Positions 40,301 to 50,685 of a stretch of DNA of 64,000 bases are shown piece by piece. The notes under the pieces are model-generated. The model saw only the letters and a program-made list of their open reading frames with translations, did not search any database and was not told where the DNA came from. The position numbers were made by a program, and so were the translations under genes. The stretch spans positions 124,001 to 188,000 of the forward strand of contig JAPYMA010000103.1 of assembly GCA_035041965.1 (NCBI GenBank). Reading direction: 5' to 3'. Source of the stretch: Anisakis pegreffii (lineage: Eukaryota; Nematoda; Chromadorea; Rhabditida; Anisakidae). Positions within the stretch are counted from its first letter, which is position 1. Every line of letters begins with the position of its first letter.

Positions 40301-43300
40301 ATTTCAGGCGGGTGGGGAGAAAGGGGTGTGCATATTGGAGATAGATTATCTGGTAGAAACACATGTAGTGGATTAATGGGTGCGTAGATTATCCGGGAGA
40401 GATACAAAATGTAGGCGAGGAACATGCAAACACATACATTCGCGCAAGAGACTGAACGTATCATCGCGCTATGATACATAAATGTACATCACATATGCAG
40501 GGCAAGGCTATAAAGCGTGATTCATGAGAACTTACGATTAGATACATCCAATGATCACACATTAATACACATTTATTGGTGACCATGATGAGGCTGACAA
40601 GTGAGGGCGTGAGCATACGAAGAGACTGAGGTAATTACATTAAGCACAACCATATGCCTCTATCCAGCAATATCCAGCAAATCTCAACGAATAAGTAACG
40701 AATATTCATTCGCTTATGTTGTTTTTTTGCAGGAAACACTTCTTGTGTAAATGTTAATGTACTTACACAGCAGTTACATTTATTCAGTGATTCTTTGATT
40801 GCAAAGGTTATGTCAACGAATGCACTTACCTAGATGAAGTGAAAGAGTAAGATCCGATTGGGTGTGATCGATGATTGGAGATGATTAGAGACAAGATAAA
40901 ACTTCAGTAGACTTGCATAGTTACGAGTTTATCGGTAAATCGAATGGAGTGACTCGCAGCCAAACTATGAATCGTATTCATAGAACTTCTCATTGAAGAT
41001 TAGTGATTATAGAATTCGCTCTGTAGCATGATTATAGAAAGCAATCGCCTATTACCAGCATTGGATTCCCATCCCTCTTAGAGATAATTTTCACTTGCTT
41101 TACTAGCTTGAACTGAATGAAATGGCAATTTTGGTGGAAGAGGTCATTGAAGGTATTCACTATTTGGATGAGAATCCAACATAGTTAATGAGTGAGCATA
41201 CTGAATTAATATTTCAGTTGCTTTTCTCATTTTCAATCACGTGAACAGTTTTTGAAAGCACCAAACACTGCATATTATGCAGAACTGCACTGCAAGTAAC
41301 TCGGATTCCTATCCCGGTGAAACACGATCGATGTTACAACAGTATATTCTCATTCAGTTTCCATTCTGCTCGAAGGTTCGACTGGATTCCCATCCCTCTT
41401 AGAGGCGTGTTCTAAGTTTATTTCCAATCACTCCATTGATGTTCTAGCAACCAAATTGCATTTCGTTCTTTCGAATGGATGATCCATTTTAGATCGTCAT
41501 TCTCATGCATCATTGATTCTCACAGATCAGATGCATTAGAGGGAACATTATCGAATCAATCGATTTGGATCAATTGTGGTTTTGGATGTTCTGCCCGAAT
41601 GGAATGAATGAGTGAATAAACGGATATTTGTTGAAGAGAAAAAACTATCTTAGGCACAATTTTACATTCCATCAATGAATCAGATTGTGTGCCTAATCAA
41701 GCAAGCGTTCAGTTTCATGATTGAGATCTGATTTTTTGGGTGGCACTGATACTGAATACTGGAATTATCTTCAATTATCCTATGCAAAGAAGCGATGAAA
41801 AGTTGATATGTTTTGTTGAACTGAAGAGTCTGAACCATTTTGGAGGCATAAAATGTGATTATGGACTCTTGTAGTGAGCAGTAAGCATCTTTTTTGGACT
41901 CATATTCAGCACATCAAGTGAACAACCTCAAGAGTAAGGCTCTGGTAAGACAAAATGACTTTAAAACGATGAGTTCATCCTGATTTTTCAGTTAAATAGT
42001 TTCATTCGGTAACGATTGCATTGATCATGAGATGTTTCAGTGGTAAAAGCGTTATCATTCGCTACAAAACGTTTCCGGAAAAAGAGGAATTTTTGAATTA
42101 TTGGACTGAATTGAAACGAAATGAATCCGAAAAATTTCTTCAGTCGTTTAAATGGTATCAACGGCGCTTTGTGCAACACGACCGCACCGATCATGAACGA
42201 ATGCTGAAAAGAAGAAATAGAAGACTATTCTATGAATAAAAAGACCTCGTCAGATGGTGCGGACAATCAGCTCTTGAAAAACAATAATAATCATCAAGCA
42301 AATCATCGCTAATCTTGTTTACGAATCGAATTTTCCGTTGCTTGGCCTAGTTTTTTGGCACCATTCAAATGCATCTTCAAAGCACATAAAAACGTGTCTA
42401 GAGCTGTCTGTTTTGTTCTGTTATCTTGTCGTTGCGAACTGAAATTTTTTTCGTTGAACAAAACTCTTTTTGTCAATGTAATGTTTTCGAAAATTTTCTT
42501 TTCACTTTCCATTGAAACGATTGAATTCACTTACTTGAACCAAGAAGAACCATTTTAGTTCCATTTTAGCAATTTCAACACTTTAATAATAATAAGGTTG
42601 ATTTTTGAACATAAAATTGAGGTAACCATATGTGACTTTTATGAACTTGGATAATTCCTTTCGGCAGTGATTCAACAATGTATGCATGAACTTTTACTGA
42701 GAGAATCTATTAGGCGATGATGGCATGATGCTGGAGCATTTTGCAAATCTTAACAAACACACCTTTGAAATAAGCGTTTCGGACACTCAACTTCTGCAAA
42801 CCACTATACTTTTGCGGTAATTCACTGATCTGACAATAAACATTATAACGTCGAACCATAAACATTAATGTGATCGACAACGTTGAGCGTAATATCTGTG
42901 CACAACTGAGCCACACTCTTTCGGTGTATGTCAATTTGCGCTGTGTGCGAAACATTGGTGATTAAAGTTGGATAATTCATGGATTTGGCTAATACTCAAC
43001 AGCTATTATCATCCATTAGCGTGCAGCTGCAGAGTGTTGTTTTTGCGGCAATTATAATATGCAGGCAATTGCAGTGAGGAACGATAACTCTAACTAAAAT
43101 ACGCGAATTATAGCTGTTGGACACAGTGTTCTGAAGGCATAAATCTGTTAGTTCTGCAAAATCTGAGCAACTTGCAATAAATAGTTTACTGAACGGCATC
43201 AAACTAGGAACGATGTTCATTGAACGTTTCGAAGGGAGATGAATAGATGTTTTCGAAAAGTGTGTGTGTGTGTGATCGTATTCGAGCACCGTTTCTTTTG

Positions 43301-46240
43301 AGAAGAAAGATTCTGAGAGAGATAATCAACGGAGAGAATGTTTGATAATATGGTGATGATTTTGAATTGTTTGAATTCATAAATGTTCTCATTATCAGTA
43401 AACAACAACTGCACCACTATTTCAGGTGATTGCGATCGATATCTGATGGGAGCTGAACTGAATCTGTGTGATCATTTGATCAGTACGTGAAAAAACGTCA
43501 TTGGAATCCTTGAGAATTTTTTCAAGCGAACACAAGATTTCGTATCGAGATTATGAAGCAACGAAGAGGTTGTTCTAGACTGATCATTGATGCGTGTCGT
43601 AATTGATCGATTCTGACTGCTCGGTCGGTTTCGTGACTTGCGATTTTGGGCATTAGTGCGTTTTGTTCGTTAAACTTCAAATTTTCGTCGCATATTGAAT
43701 GAATTAATTCCTGGACGACCACAACTATTGTGTCATATTGCATTAGAGAGAAAATAATTGTGATGAAAGAAATAATGAGAACAATTAGGAGAATTGATGA
43801 CGGTCGATTCAATGGAATGCAGAGAAATTTTTATGGATAATGGAATTTAATATTAGAGAGGATCAAAGATTAGTTCGTGACGAAACACGCTGATTTGCTT
43901 AGAATCATTCGATTAAGTCTTTATTGACGGTCTGAAGTTGAATGAGTAATTAGACTACAAAAAGCAGGCTGTGATCGATGTGCTCAGAGAACATTTAATT
44001 ATTACTGAGCAAAATTGCATGACGAGACGTCTGTGTACGTCTACGGACTCGCTGAGTTCATGAACTCGAGCAGAAAACAATCTGCTAATAAGAAATGTTC
44101 GCACTTTCTGCATGTGACATTTCGTTTCATAACAACTCAATTCAGAACTTTTAAACTAATCAACTTCAAAAGAATTGTATTCAGCAATTGAAAGCAACAC
44201 TCTGATAAAACAATCTAATATTAAGGACTTTTTGTGTTGCGAACACAAATTCAATTGCTCTTTCATTTTGACATTCAAAAATGTCCGTCTCATTGCGTGG
44301 TGATAAATTTTCAAAGGTCTTTATATGTGTATGGAAATGGAAAATGTCTTGCTTAAATGCGAAATAACGAATGAATTCATGATGATTTAAAGTAGTGATC
44401 GATTGTTTTTGGATTGTATTCCTGACAATATGAAGAAAAATAAAAACGATAGCTACAAGAACTGATAGTAAGTATTGAAGTTGTTGATAACATTCAATGA
44501 GTTCGATAAACTTCCGTGTTTTGACAGCGATGGGTAAACATTTCAGAAGTGAAACTATTAATGATAAATGAATATGATGAGCATAATAATGGTGAGTTTG
44601 ATGAATGATGGTAGCGGCAGGCCAGCTCTGATGAACACGCATCGTTGGAAGCATTCGACTGTTTCGTATGCATGATTATTTGCATGATACATCGTATGTG
44701 TATCGCTCGCTGTTGCATTGTTCACAATGACACATTAGCGTCAGATAAACAGAAATCAACGAGTAACAGTTTGGTGGAATTTATGAGATAATCAACCAAA
44801 CAGATTAGAGTAAAGTCACAAAAAGAGGCTTACAAAAATGTGTGTGTGTTTGAATGACTCAGCGTGGCAGATGAATGAACAACGCGAATTACAATTACAT
44901 TTACAATAGTCGTTGAATGAAGCGAGTGTAAAGCAAAAAGTTTTAGTTGCTCGCGATGTTCACGTGTGTTCGTTGTGCTGCTGCTGCTGGCTTGTTTGCG
45001 CATCACAACAACTGTACGAAATGCGTTACGGAAATAAATTATCAACGATTTTAATATTGATTTATAATTGAAACGACAGTCGAACGGACGGACGGACGGA
45101 CGGATGGATGCTCAACATAAATATTATTGTTTAAATTCAAATAGAAACATAAAACTCGCAATGAACACAATCAATAAGCATATTATTCTCATCATAACGA
45201 TAATCTATCATGGCACGATAATCACAAATTATGCATGCAAAATGTACTTTGGTACGTCATCCTCACTCACTGAGCACACTGTATTTGTTTGGTTTGATTC
45301 TTTGTCAACATTACAGAAGCCTATCGAGCGTGCATCTAACTTGCATGTTCGCCTTTCGATTTTGATGCTTTTCACACAAAACAGCATGAAAAACGGCTTT
45401 CTTGCATCGCTTTGCTCTATTGCATTGTAACAGCATGACTGACTGACTGTCTTATCATTCATCTTCGATCAGTGCTTATGGAGCAACGTACGGTTTGCTT
45501 GTTGAGACCAATGACGAGGGAATACGTATGAAAAGGGACTATGAAAAGGGGATCAGTTTAACATAGAATGAGTTTGATTTTGGATGTTAATGAAGAGATG
45601 ATCTCATGATTAGTGATAGCAGTCAATTATTGCCAAAAACAGAATTGAATGATATTTGGAGGATTCAGAGAAAAGTAGTGCAGTTACCTGCTGTTCGGTA
45701 GCGAACCCGAATACGAAAGGAAGTGTCGTGAGGGCGACATGCTTCCATTCGTTTGACACAATAATTCCATTTGAATCGATTCGAGTGCCAGCTAACATTT
45801 GAGACTAAATCTAGAATTGTCAAAATATCATTTCCCATGGTTACATGAAACAATCGGATGAATGATTCACTACATTAACCACTACAACTCTCTGAAAACA
45901 TTTATGAATGTTATCGTCTCTCGAAACAGCTCTAAATCTCTTCGAATGCACTTAGAACAACTTTAGTTCCTTCAGTCATTGCACTGGATGAAAATTAAAA
46001 ATTCGATGTGGAACTCACCGATTCTAAATACTCGTACATTTGAAGAGTATTACTTATGAACTGCCCATTGGTGATGAATTTTATCACGTAACATTGGCCA
46101 TTTTCGATGAAAAATATTCGAGTTCTGAAAACATGAACGATCTCAATAAACTGGTATTTATCTCGCGGAACTAATAACAAAATCGCGACTGTCTTGCACC
46201 TACTTGAGCGAAACTTCCATATTAGCTTGCAATTTGAACG
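31332..46240 (-). CDS. Type I diacylglycerol kinase (EF-hand-like, two C1 domains, catalytic domain); extreme N-terminus not found
   Basis: Phosphorylates diacylglycerol to phosphatidic acid, damping DAG signalling. Exons from the 3' end: 31390-31332, 31903-31803, 32216-32095, one ending 32506 (start near 32730), 33243-33141, 33474-33364, 33935-33775, 34511-34426, 34770-34619, 35268-35119, 35765-35569, 37795-37621; then, less certain, 45804-45688, 46124-46019 and 46240-46204. The first C1 domain joins 37621 to 35765 ([21 protein letters not shown]), and the second spans 35569/35268 (KCARC..CRWCHNLLHEKC); zinc ligands are complete in both. The catalytic domain shows [56 protein letters not shown] and [12 protein letters not shown]. 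One small exon near 32.8-33.1 kb is unresolved. The EF-hand-like exons lack several Ca-binding acids. A run of 11 serines interrupts the accessory domain. Confidence 0.88.
32545..32620 (-). repeat. Poly-serine-coding tract inside DGK
   Basis: Eleven consecutive serine codons (mostly TCG/TCA/TCT) follow the conserved YGGSNLWG motif in the accessory catalytic domain. The extended Ser/His/Asn linker runs to the exon end at 32506. The complementary strand encodes an acidic open frame, which is probably only its mirror. Confidence 0.75.
35766..37620. other. DGK intron between the halves of C1 domain 1
   Basis: About 1.85 kb. The plus strand holds a coding-like stretch (about 36779-37015) with a GTAAGA donor at its end; see findings. 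Minus-strand frames in the interval do not fit the C1 fold. Confidence 0.55.
38763..38797. repeat. (TTA)n microsatellite
   Basis: Imperfect TTA repeat with one extra T, in the long DGK intron. Confidence 0.9.
41062..41404 (+). repeat. 22-base direct repeat pair
   Basis: Positions 41062-41083 and 41383-41404 are identical (22 bases beginning TGGATTCCCATCCC). A weaker related copy lies near 41302. Origin is unknown. Confidence 0.85.
42041..42239 (+). CDS. Terminal exon of a small basic protein, possibly COA8/APOPT1-like
   Basis: Strongly coding-like exon after a TTTCAG acceptor, open for 65 codons to TAA, with the stop overlapping AATAAA. The encoded segment is charged and helical. EEFLNYW, then N, then KWYQRRF resembles the FYK-FL-N---WY-RNF pattern of COA8, a mitochondrial cytochrome c oxidase assembly factor. 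The resemblance is short and I found no upstream exon with the COA8 landmark motifs, so identity is tentative. An ATG at 42027 could instead start a 70-aa protein read through the acceptor. It sits inside the DGK intron on the opposite strand, 69 bases from the end of a converging candidate gene. Confidence 0.4.
42309..42955 (-). CDS. Uncharacterised two-exon basic protein, about 137 aa
   Basis: I do not recognise this protein. Exon 1 (42955-42763) starts at ATG and ends in phase 1 at a GTGTGT donor; exon 2 (42529-42309) resumes in the matching phase and ends at TAG. Codon use resembles the proven genes. The first half is basic with a hydrophobic stretch (around [10 protein letters not shown]) that could be a weak membrane segment or targeting element. 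The second half is Lys/Asn/Gln-rich. The exon 2 acceptor ends GTAAG, which is unusual, so the join is uncertain. It lies in the DGK intron, co-oriented with DGK, so an alternative DGK exon is a remote possibility. Confidence 0.33.
43260..43274. repeat. GT microsatellite
   Basis: About seven GT units inside the long DGK intron. Confidence 0.85.
45084..45110. repeat. GGAC tetranucleotide repeat
   Basis: Five to six GGAC units degrading into GGAT, in the DGK intron. Confidence 0.85.
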
Positions 46241-47107
46241 CTTGAAAACAATTCGGCAATGTTTTGCTGGCACGTAGACACGGTGTCGAGAAGCAAATCA
46301 GGAAATTTTAAATTCTTCGCAGTGCCTACAGTTCATTCAAACAGGCAATCAACTCAAACAACTTCTTCACAAAACCAATGAATTTGTTCTTCTACTATTG
46401 GATCAGTTATTACTATCAGTTTCAAGTGACTGTGAACGATTCTGAAGGTTGTATTGACTACATGACGCTTACAGCAGCATCAACCAAAAATGTCGAATTA
46501 ACATTCAGCAGCAGTCCGTGGTTGGAAGATGGCAGAGCACGCAGGTCTCTTAGGTGAAGATGTGGCTAGTTTAAGAGCAAATAATTATCAGATGTCTGTT
46601 TAAAACTCGCAAACGATTAGAAAAAGCATCCGAATGTAATGCCCCTCGTGATTCAACGTCACAACATGTGCTCAAGAAATCAACTCAATTCAACGGTATA
46701 TCTCCCTGATATATCCTCGTCGTCACTATCAACGAGATTCACTTCATTGTTTATTCTGCTAATATTATACAAAACCAGACTTGAACGATGAAATTAAATT
46801 GCGTGTACATGTATAATCTTTAACAAATTTCTTATTGTCTCGTTCATTAAATTGTTTAATGTTTGTTTGATAACAACAAAATTGTTAATAAATGATAATA
46901 ATTATCACAATTGTTATGCAATTGCCTCGGGGTAAAGCAACTCTTGGAACCGGTTTTGAAGGGTGTTTTTTGGACGAGATTAGGCGAGCATTGATTCAAT
47001 GTGTTACCAGCTAATCGATCAGCAACATTTCATCCACACACACACACACACCCAAGCAATCGTTCATTCATAATTCATTGATAAAGTCCAGCACTCTTGA
47101 TTACGCT
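46241..47107. other. Interval between known DGK exons and the Cys-rich peptide gene
   Basis: No gene supported. The DGK N-terminal recoverin-like exons and promoter may lie here or further right, but I could not place them. An AC run lies at 47035-47053. Confidence 0.45.
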
Positions 47108-49590
47108 ATGCCATCAAATTTCGTCATATTCGCTCTTGTTTTGATTGTTGTGAATATTTTCTGGTTAATTCCATGTGATGCTGCAAGGTCGTGCCCAGCT
47201 AAATGTAGTCCACACATTACGTTACCATGGTAAGTTCTTCCATTTAGTTGTTTCAGTTCCGTGGCTTTCAATAAGGGGAACTGCTGATAGTTTCGCTGAG
47301 TTGCGTTCGTTCGTTGCGAGCGAAAAAAAAACGGTTGAAATTTTTGGGTTTGATCTAAATTGAATGGCATGACCCACATTCTTAGAAGACAACTATTGAT
47401 GAAGTGGTCAGATAGATTGATATTTTCTCCGTACGATAACTGATGAATGATCAACGGCTTGTAAATTTCAGATGCATTCATCTAATTGCTGATGAAAGTT
47501 TCGAAATCGTTTGATATCATTCCTATTTAGTGGAGTTATGAGATTTCAAAAAATGTACAGACTCCAGGAATTCATATGAATCCGCAGTATTTGCCAATGG
47601 CTGCTTTAAAGTTCCTGGGAAAGTTTCGTGATCTCACCAAATAAAGTTGCACTCTAGTTTATTTCAATAACTTCTCAACGGCTCTGGACAAGATAACCTA
47701 GATGAATTTTTTTAAAGCGAAATTATCATCCCTATATATATTTAATGGTTGGTTGGTATTATTTAGAACTTTGCTATGACTAAATCTAAACGAGCCGAAA
47801 AGTCACCATTTTATAGAGCTGACTGTGTAACATAGGCGTGAATTTATTGTCGCATCCATAGCAATTTAATTCCTGGTCACTGAAAAATGCGGTTTTATTT
47901 CAGAGCAGTCGTTACAACCATACGACCTAAGTCACTCTCATTGATGTTTCATGCCTAAAATATCGAAGAAATTCACATAAGAAATTCACATAGACTGAAA
48001 GCTCCCTAAAAGATCATCAAAGCATCAATCACTGTTTGTTGTGTCATGAAAACGAGAACCGTCGAAAAATGTTTCATAAACGAAACTGTATACTAAACAA
48101 GCAGCCAGTCGAGTTGATCATCGCGAATAGCAATCCGAAACGAGTTGCAGCCAAAATTTCGAACGGATGAAATGATTCGAATCCAATGGGTTATTGGGAC
48201 GATCCCATAATCAATGCGTTGTAATTCTCATTAAGCACTCATTCGTTTCCGATGTGTTTTCGCATACGACTCAGCAGACCGACCGACCGAACCATCGGTG
48301 TTTTAAAGTGAATCAATCGTACAATTTTGCCTGCTGACTAAGTTTACGGCACTTTTTTTGACTGGATGAATGCGATTTGAAGATGGTACAAACAACAACA
48401 ACAGATGGTTACCATCATCCATTAGTCGAATAGAGTTGAACCAAATTGGTTTTAGAAAGACCGAGAAAAAAGTCGAAATGATCATAAGTGTTCCTCTCGG
48501 TTGATGCTTAAAAGTAAACTGCAAGTGATAATAGCTTAGAGAATATTTGAAATGAGTGGTTAATGGACTGGCACGAGAATTTTACGTCTTTTTTATTGTA
48601 AGTACTCAAACTTTGAGCTAATTTTTAAAAATCCATATCACTCAATTAAAAATTATCGATACCGATGGCCAGTTAATCATTTGTTCAAACTTGAAGTTGA
48701 ATTTATCGCAGTTTATGAGAAGCACTTAAGAGTTACATACATATAGCATAAATCAACTCAACAAATTATTTGTTTTTAGTTACTTGTGGTTATTTTTTCT
48801 GCCAATTTCTCTAAATGAGTCATATGTTGTGCATTTGATATCGTTCGAGAGTATTCCGAAAAACTTCAATTTGGTACTTAATTGAATTGTTTTGTATGCG
48901 TGTGAACGTCAGTCATCTGATTTCATCTGAGCACATTGAAGTGAAAATTCAGTCGGAAATAAGAAAACTTCGTAGAGATGATCCAAATTAACTTTAAACA
49001 ATGAACTTCAAATTAAACCTATTGAACAAAGCATCGTTTGATCTAGCAAAGATATTTTGCGATCTCATTAGAACCCATTCAGCAAAAGTAGGGCTCATAA
49101 GCAGAAAATAGGAAATACTCCAGATATGCTAACGGGCAGTTAGCAACCTTCAGCGGAACGGTACGTTCCTGATCGATCAGCTATGATTCAATATTACCCA
49201 CTGCTCAGAAGCAGTAGCGATTTCATAGATACATTGCTAGAAACTGAAATATTTCTGAGACGAACTAGTGGGTGTTTTAAGAGATGCTTTAGCGGCATTC
49301 ACCTAACATTGAAACAATTTTGAACTGAGTGAAAAATTGCCTGGAGATTGTTGCTATTGGAGGACGTAAACGAAAGCTAGCACTGTTTGCCCATAGCACG
49401 TTCATGTTTCAGTTCATTCGGAAGTCTGGATCGATGCCTAGAGAAGACATGTCGAGATTTGTGCTGGAAAGATGACTACCGCAAAATGGTCGCATGCTAT
49501 TGTCGTGGAACAACAGAAGGACCCACCCTAAGGTCATGCTTCTGTGGAGCATCCACTTATAATCGAAAACCAAAGAAGATATTCTTTTGA
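47108..49590 (+). CDS. Small secreted cysteine-rich peptide (99 aa, ten mature cysteines)
   Basis: I do not recognise a family. Exon 1 (47108-47229) encodes a textbook signal peptide (MPSNF, a hydrophobic core, then CDA before the likely cleavage site) and the first two mature cysteines. Exon 2 (49413-49590) joins in phase 2, where the split codon makes a third Cys, and ends at TGA. The mature chain of roughly 74 residues has ten cysteines, including two CxC pairs (CYC, CFC), enough for five disulfides, and a basic tail ending KKIFF. The donor (GTAAGT) and acceptor (TGTTTCAG) are both strong. AATAAA lies at 49703-49708. The role is unknown; secretion is inferred from the signal peptide. The 2.2-kb intron could hide a further exon, though phase closes without one. 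Confidence 0.7.
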
Positions 49591-50685
49591 ATTCCATTTG
49601 CATTGTTGTTTGTATATAATATGAAATATAATATGAAATGGGGCAATATCGGCCGATATTAGTGGTAACGATTGCGATGCTCTGATGAGAAACAACTTTC
49701 ATAATAAAATAATACACGACCTTATTTGTGATGATTTTTTTTTTGGAAGAACTGTTGAATGTTTCGATGATAGTTCCGGATGAATCAACCTGTTCTCACA
49801 AACTGAAATCGTCTGTTTGAAATTTATTACTTGTTGCAATTTATAGTAGCAAGGCTTGTTGACGTAGAGAGCCGATTAATGAATGGTTTTAATGTAATTA
49901 ACTAAATGAAGTATTATATTAATGCTTTTGATAGTTATCGCTTTGTATCTATTGCTGTTGCTTCATTAATCTGATTTTATAAAGAGTTTATGAAATTGTT
50001 TACATGCGGAACTGTAATAAAAATGGTCATCTTAAACGACAGCCAGATCAAAATATGTGCATAGCTTGTAAATGACAAGGGTTTGGGCTTCATCCTTAGT
50101 TGATTCAATTGAATGACGCCTCCAAAGATTGCTGTTAAGGTGGCGGTAAGGATCAACTGTCGAGATTGCAGTCATCGTTAAAGTAACACAGAGAGGTTGA
50201 CCAAGAAATGGTTTAGGAATTGATAACATGGACATTGATTTGTCATCTTTGCTATTTTAAAGGTATTAATTTTCATAAGCGACCTTACGGGCTTCTCTCT
50301 TCAAGGAGATGCTAAAGGAGAAACCATCGTTTTGTTTGTTTTCATCATGTAGACGATCATCGCATGATGCATTAGAGACATGATGTACTCTTCAGGCGTT
50401 GTTCACGTTATGAACGTACTCTTGAGGCGTTGTTCACATTGTAAATCATAAAATATGGACTGACTAAGTACACATGTTGGCAACGTATTAACATCACATT
50501 ATAATGGCTGAAAGGTAAAAAGTATGGCTTGAATTGAAACTGCTCAACGGACATCATATGCTGATCGAGTAAAATTATTGTTGATGATGATAAGATAACG
50601 AAGAGAGATAACATGAACTCGGATTGATAAGGTCGTGTTTTATGAGTGCTAGTGGTGTCAGTTGTTCGTTGTGAATAATATTCGA
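49591..50685. other. Intergenic region before the phospholipase B-like gene
   Basis: No supported gene. It holds an AATAAA at 49703-49708 for the Cys-rich gene and a 31-base tandem duplication at 50385-50446. A minus-strand open frame at 50032-50235 is unrecognised. Confidence 0.45.
50385..50446 (+). repeat. Two-copy 31-base tandem duplication
   Basis: Copies start GTACTCTTCAGGCG and GTACTCTTGAGGCG and differ at a few bases. They lie about 240 bases upstream of the phospholipase B-like start codon. Confidence 0.8.

Larger units (their letters stand above)
37796..45687. other. Long DGK intron with two small candidate genes inside
   Basis: About 7.9 kb between the EF-hand-like exon and the first C1 exon, if the 5' DGK exons are assigned correctly. 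It contains candidate genes at 42041-42239 (+) and 42309-42955 (-), a TTA repeat (38763-38797), a GT run (43260-43274), a GGAC-type tandem (45084-45110), and a 22-base direct repeat (41062-41083 and 41383-41404). Several open frames between 43.0 and 45.4 kb have no splice context or family resemblance. Confidence 0.5.

Noticed and set aside
44181..44654. 157-codon minus-strand frame in the DGK intron
   Set aside because: Longest open frame in the area, but no motif, no convincing splice sites and irregular composition.
47101..47481. 126-codon minus-strand frame
   Set aside because: It is antisense to the signal-peptide exon at 47108-47229, which has better splice sites and composition.
48174..48184. 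GATTCGAATCC, similar to a tRNA B box
   Set aside because: No matching A box or cloverleaf around it on either strand.
49387..49412. Possible upstream start for the Cys-rich exon 2
   Set aside because: This stretch is the splice acceptor tract (ending GTTTCAG); the signal-peptide exon joins in phase at 49413.
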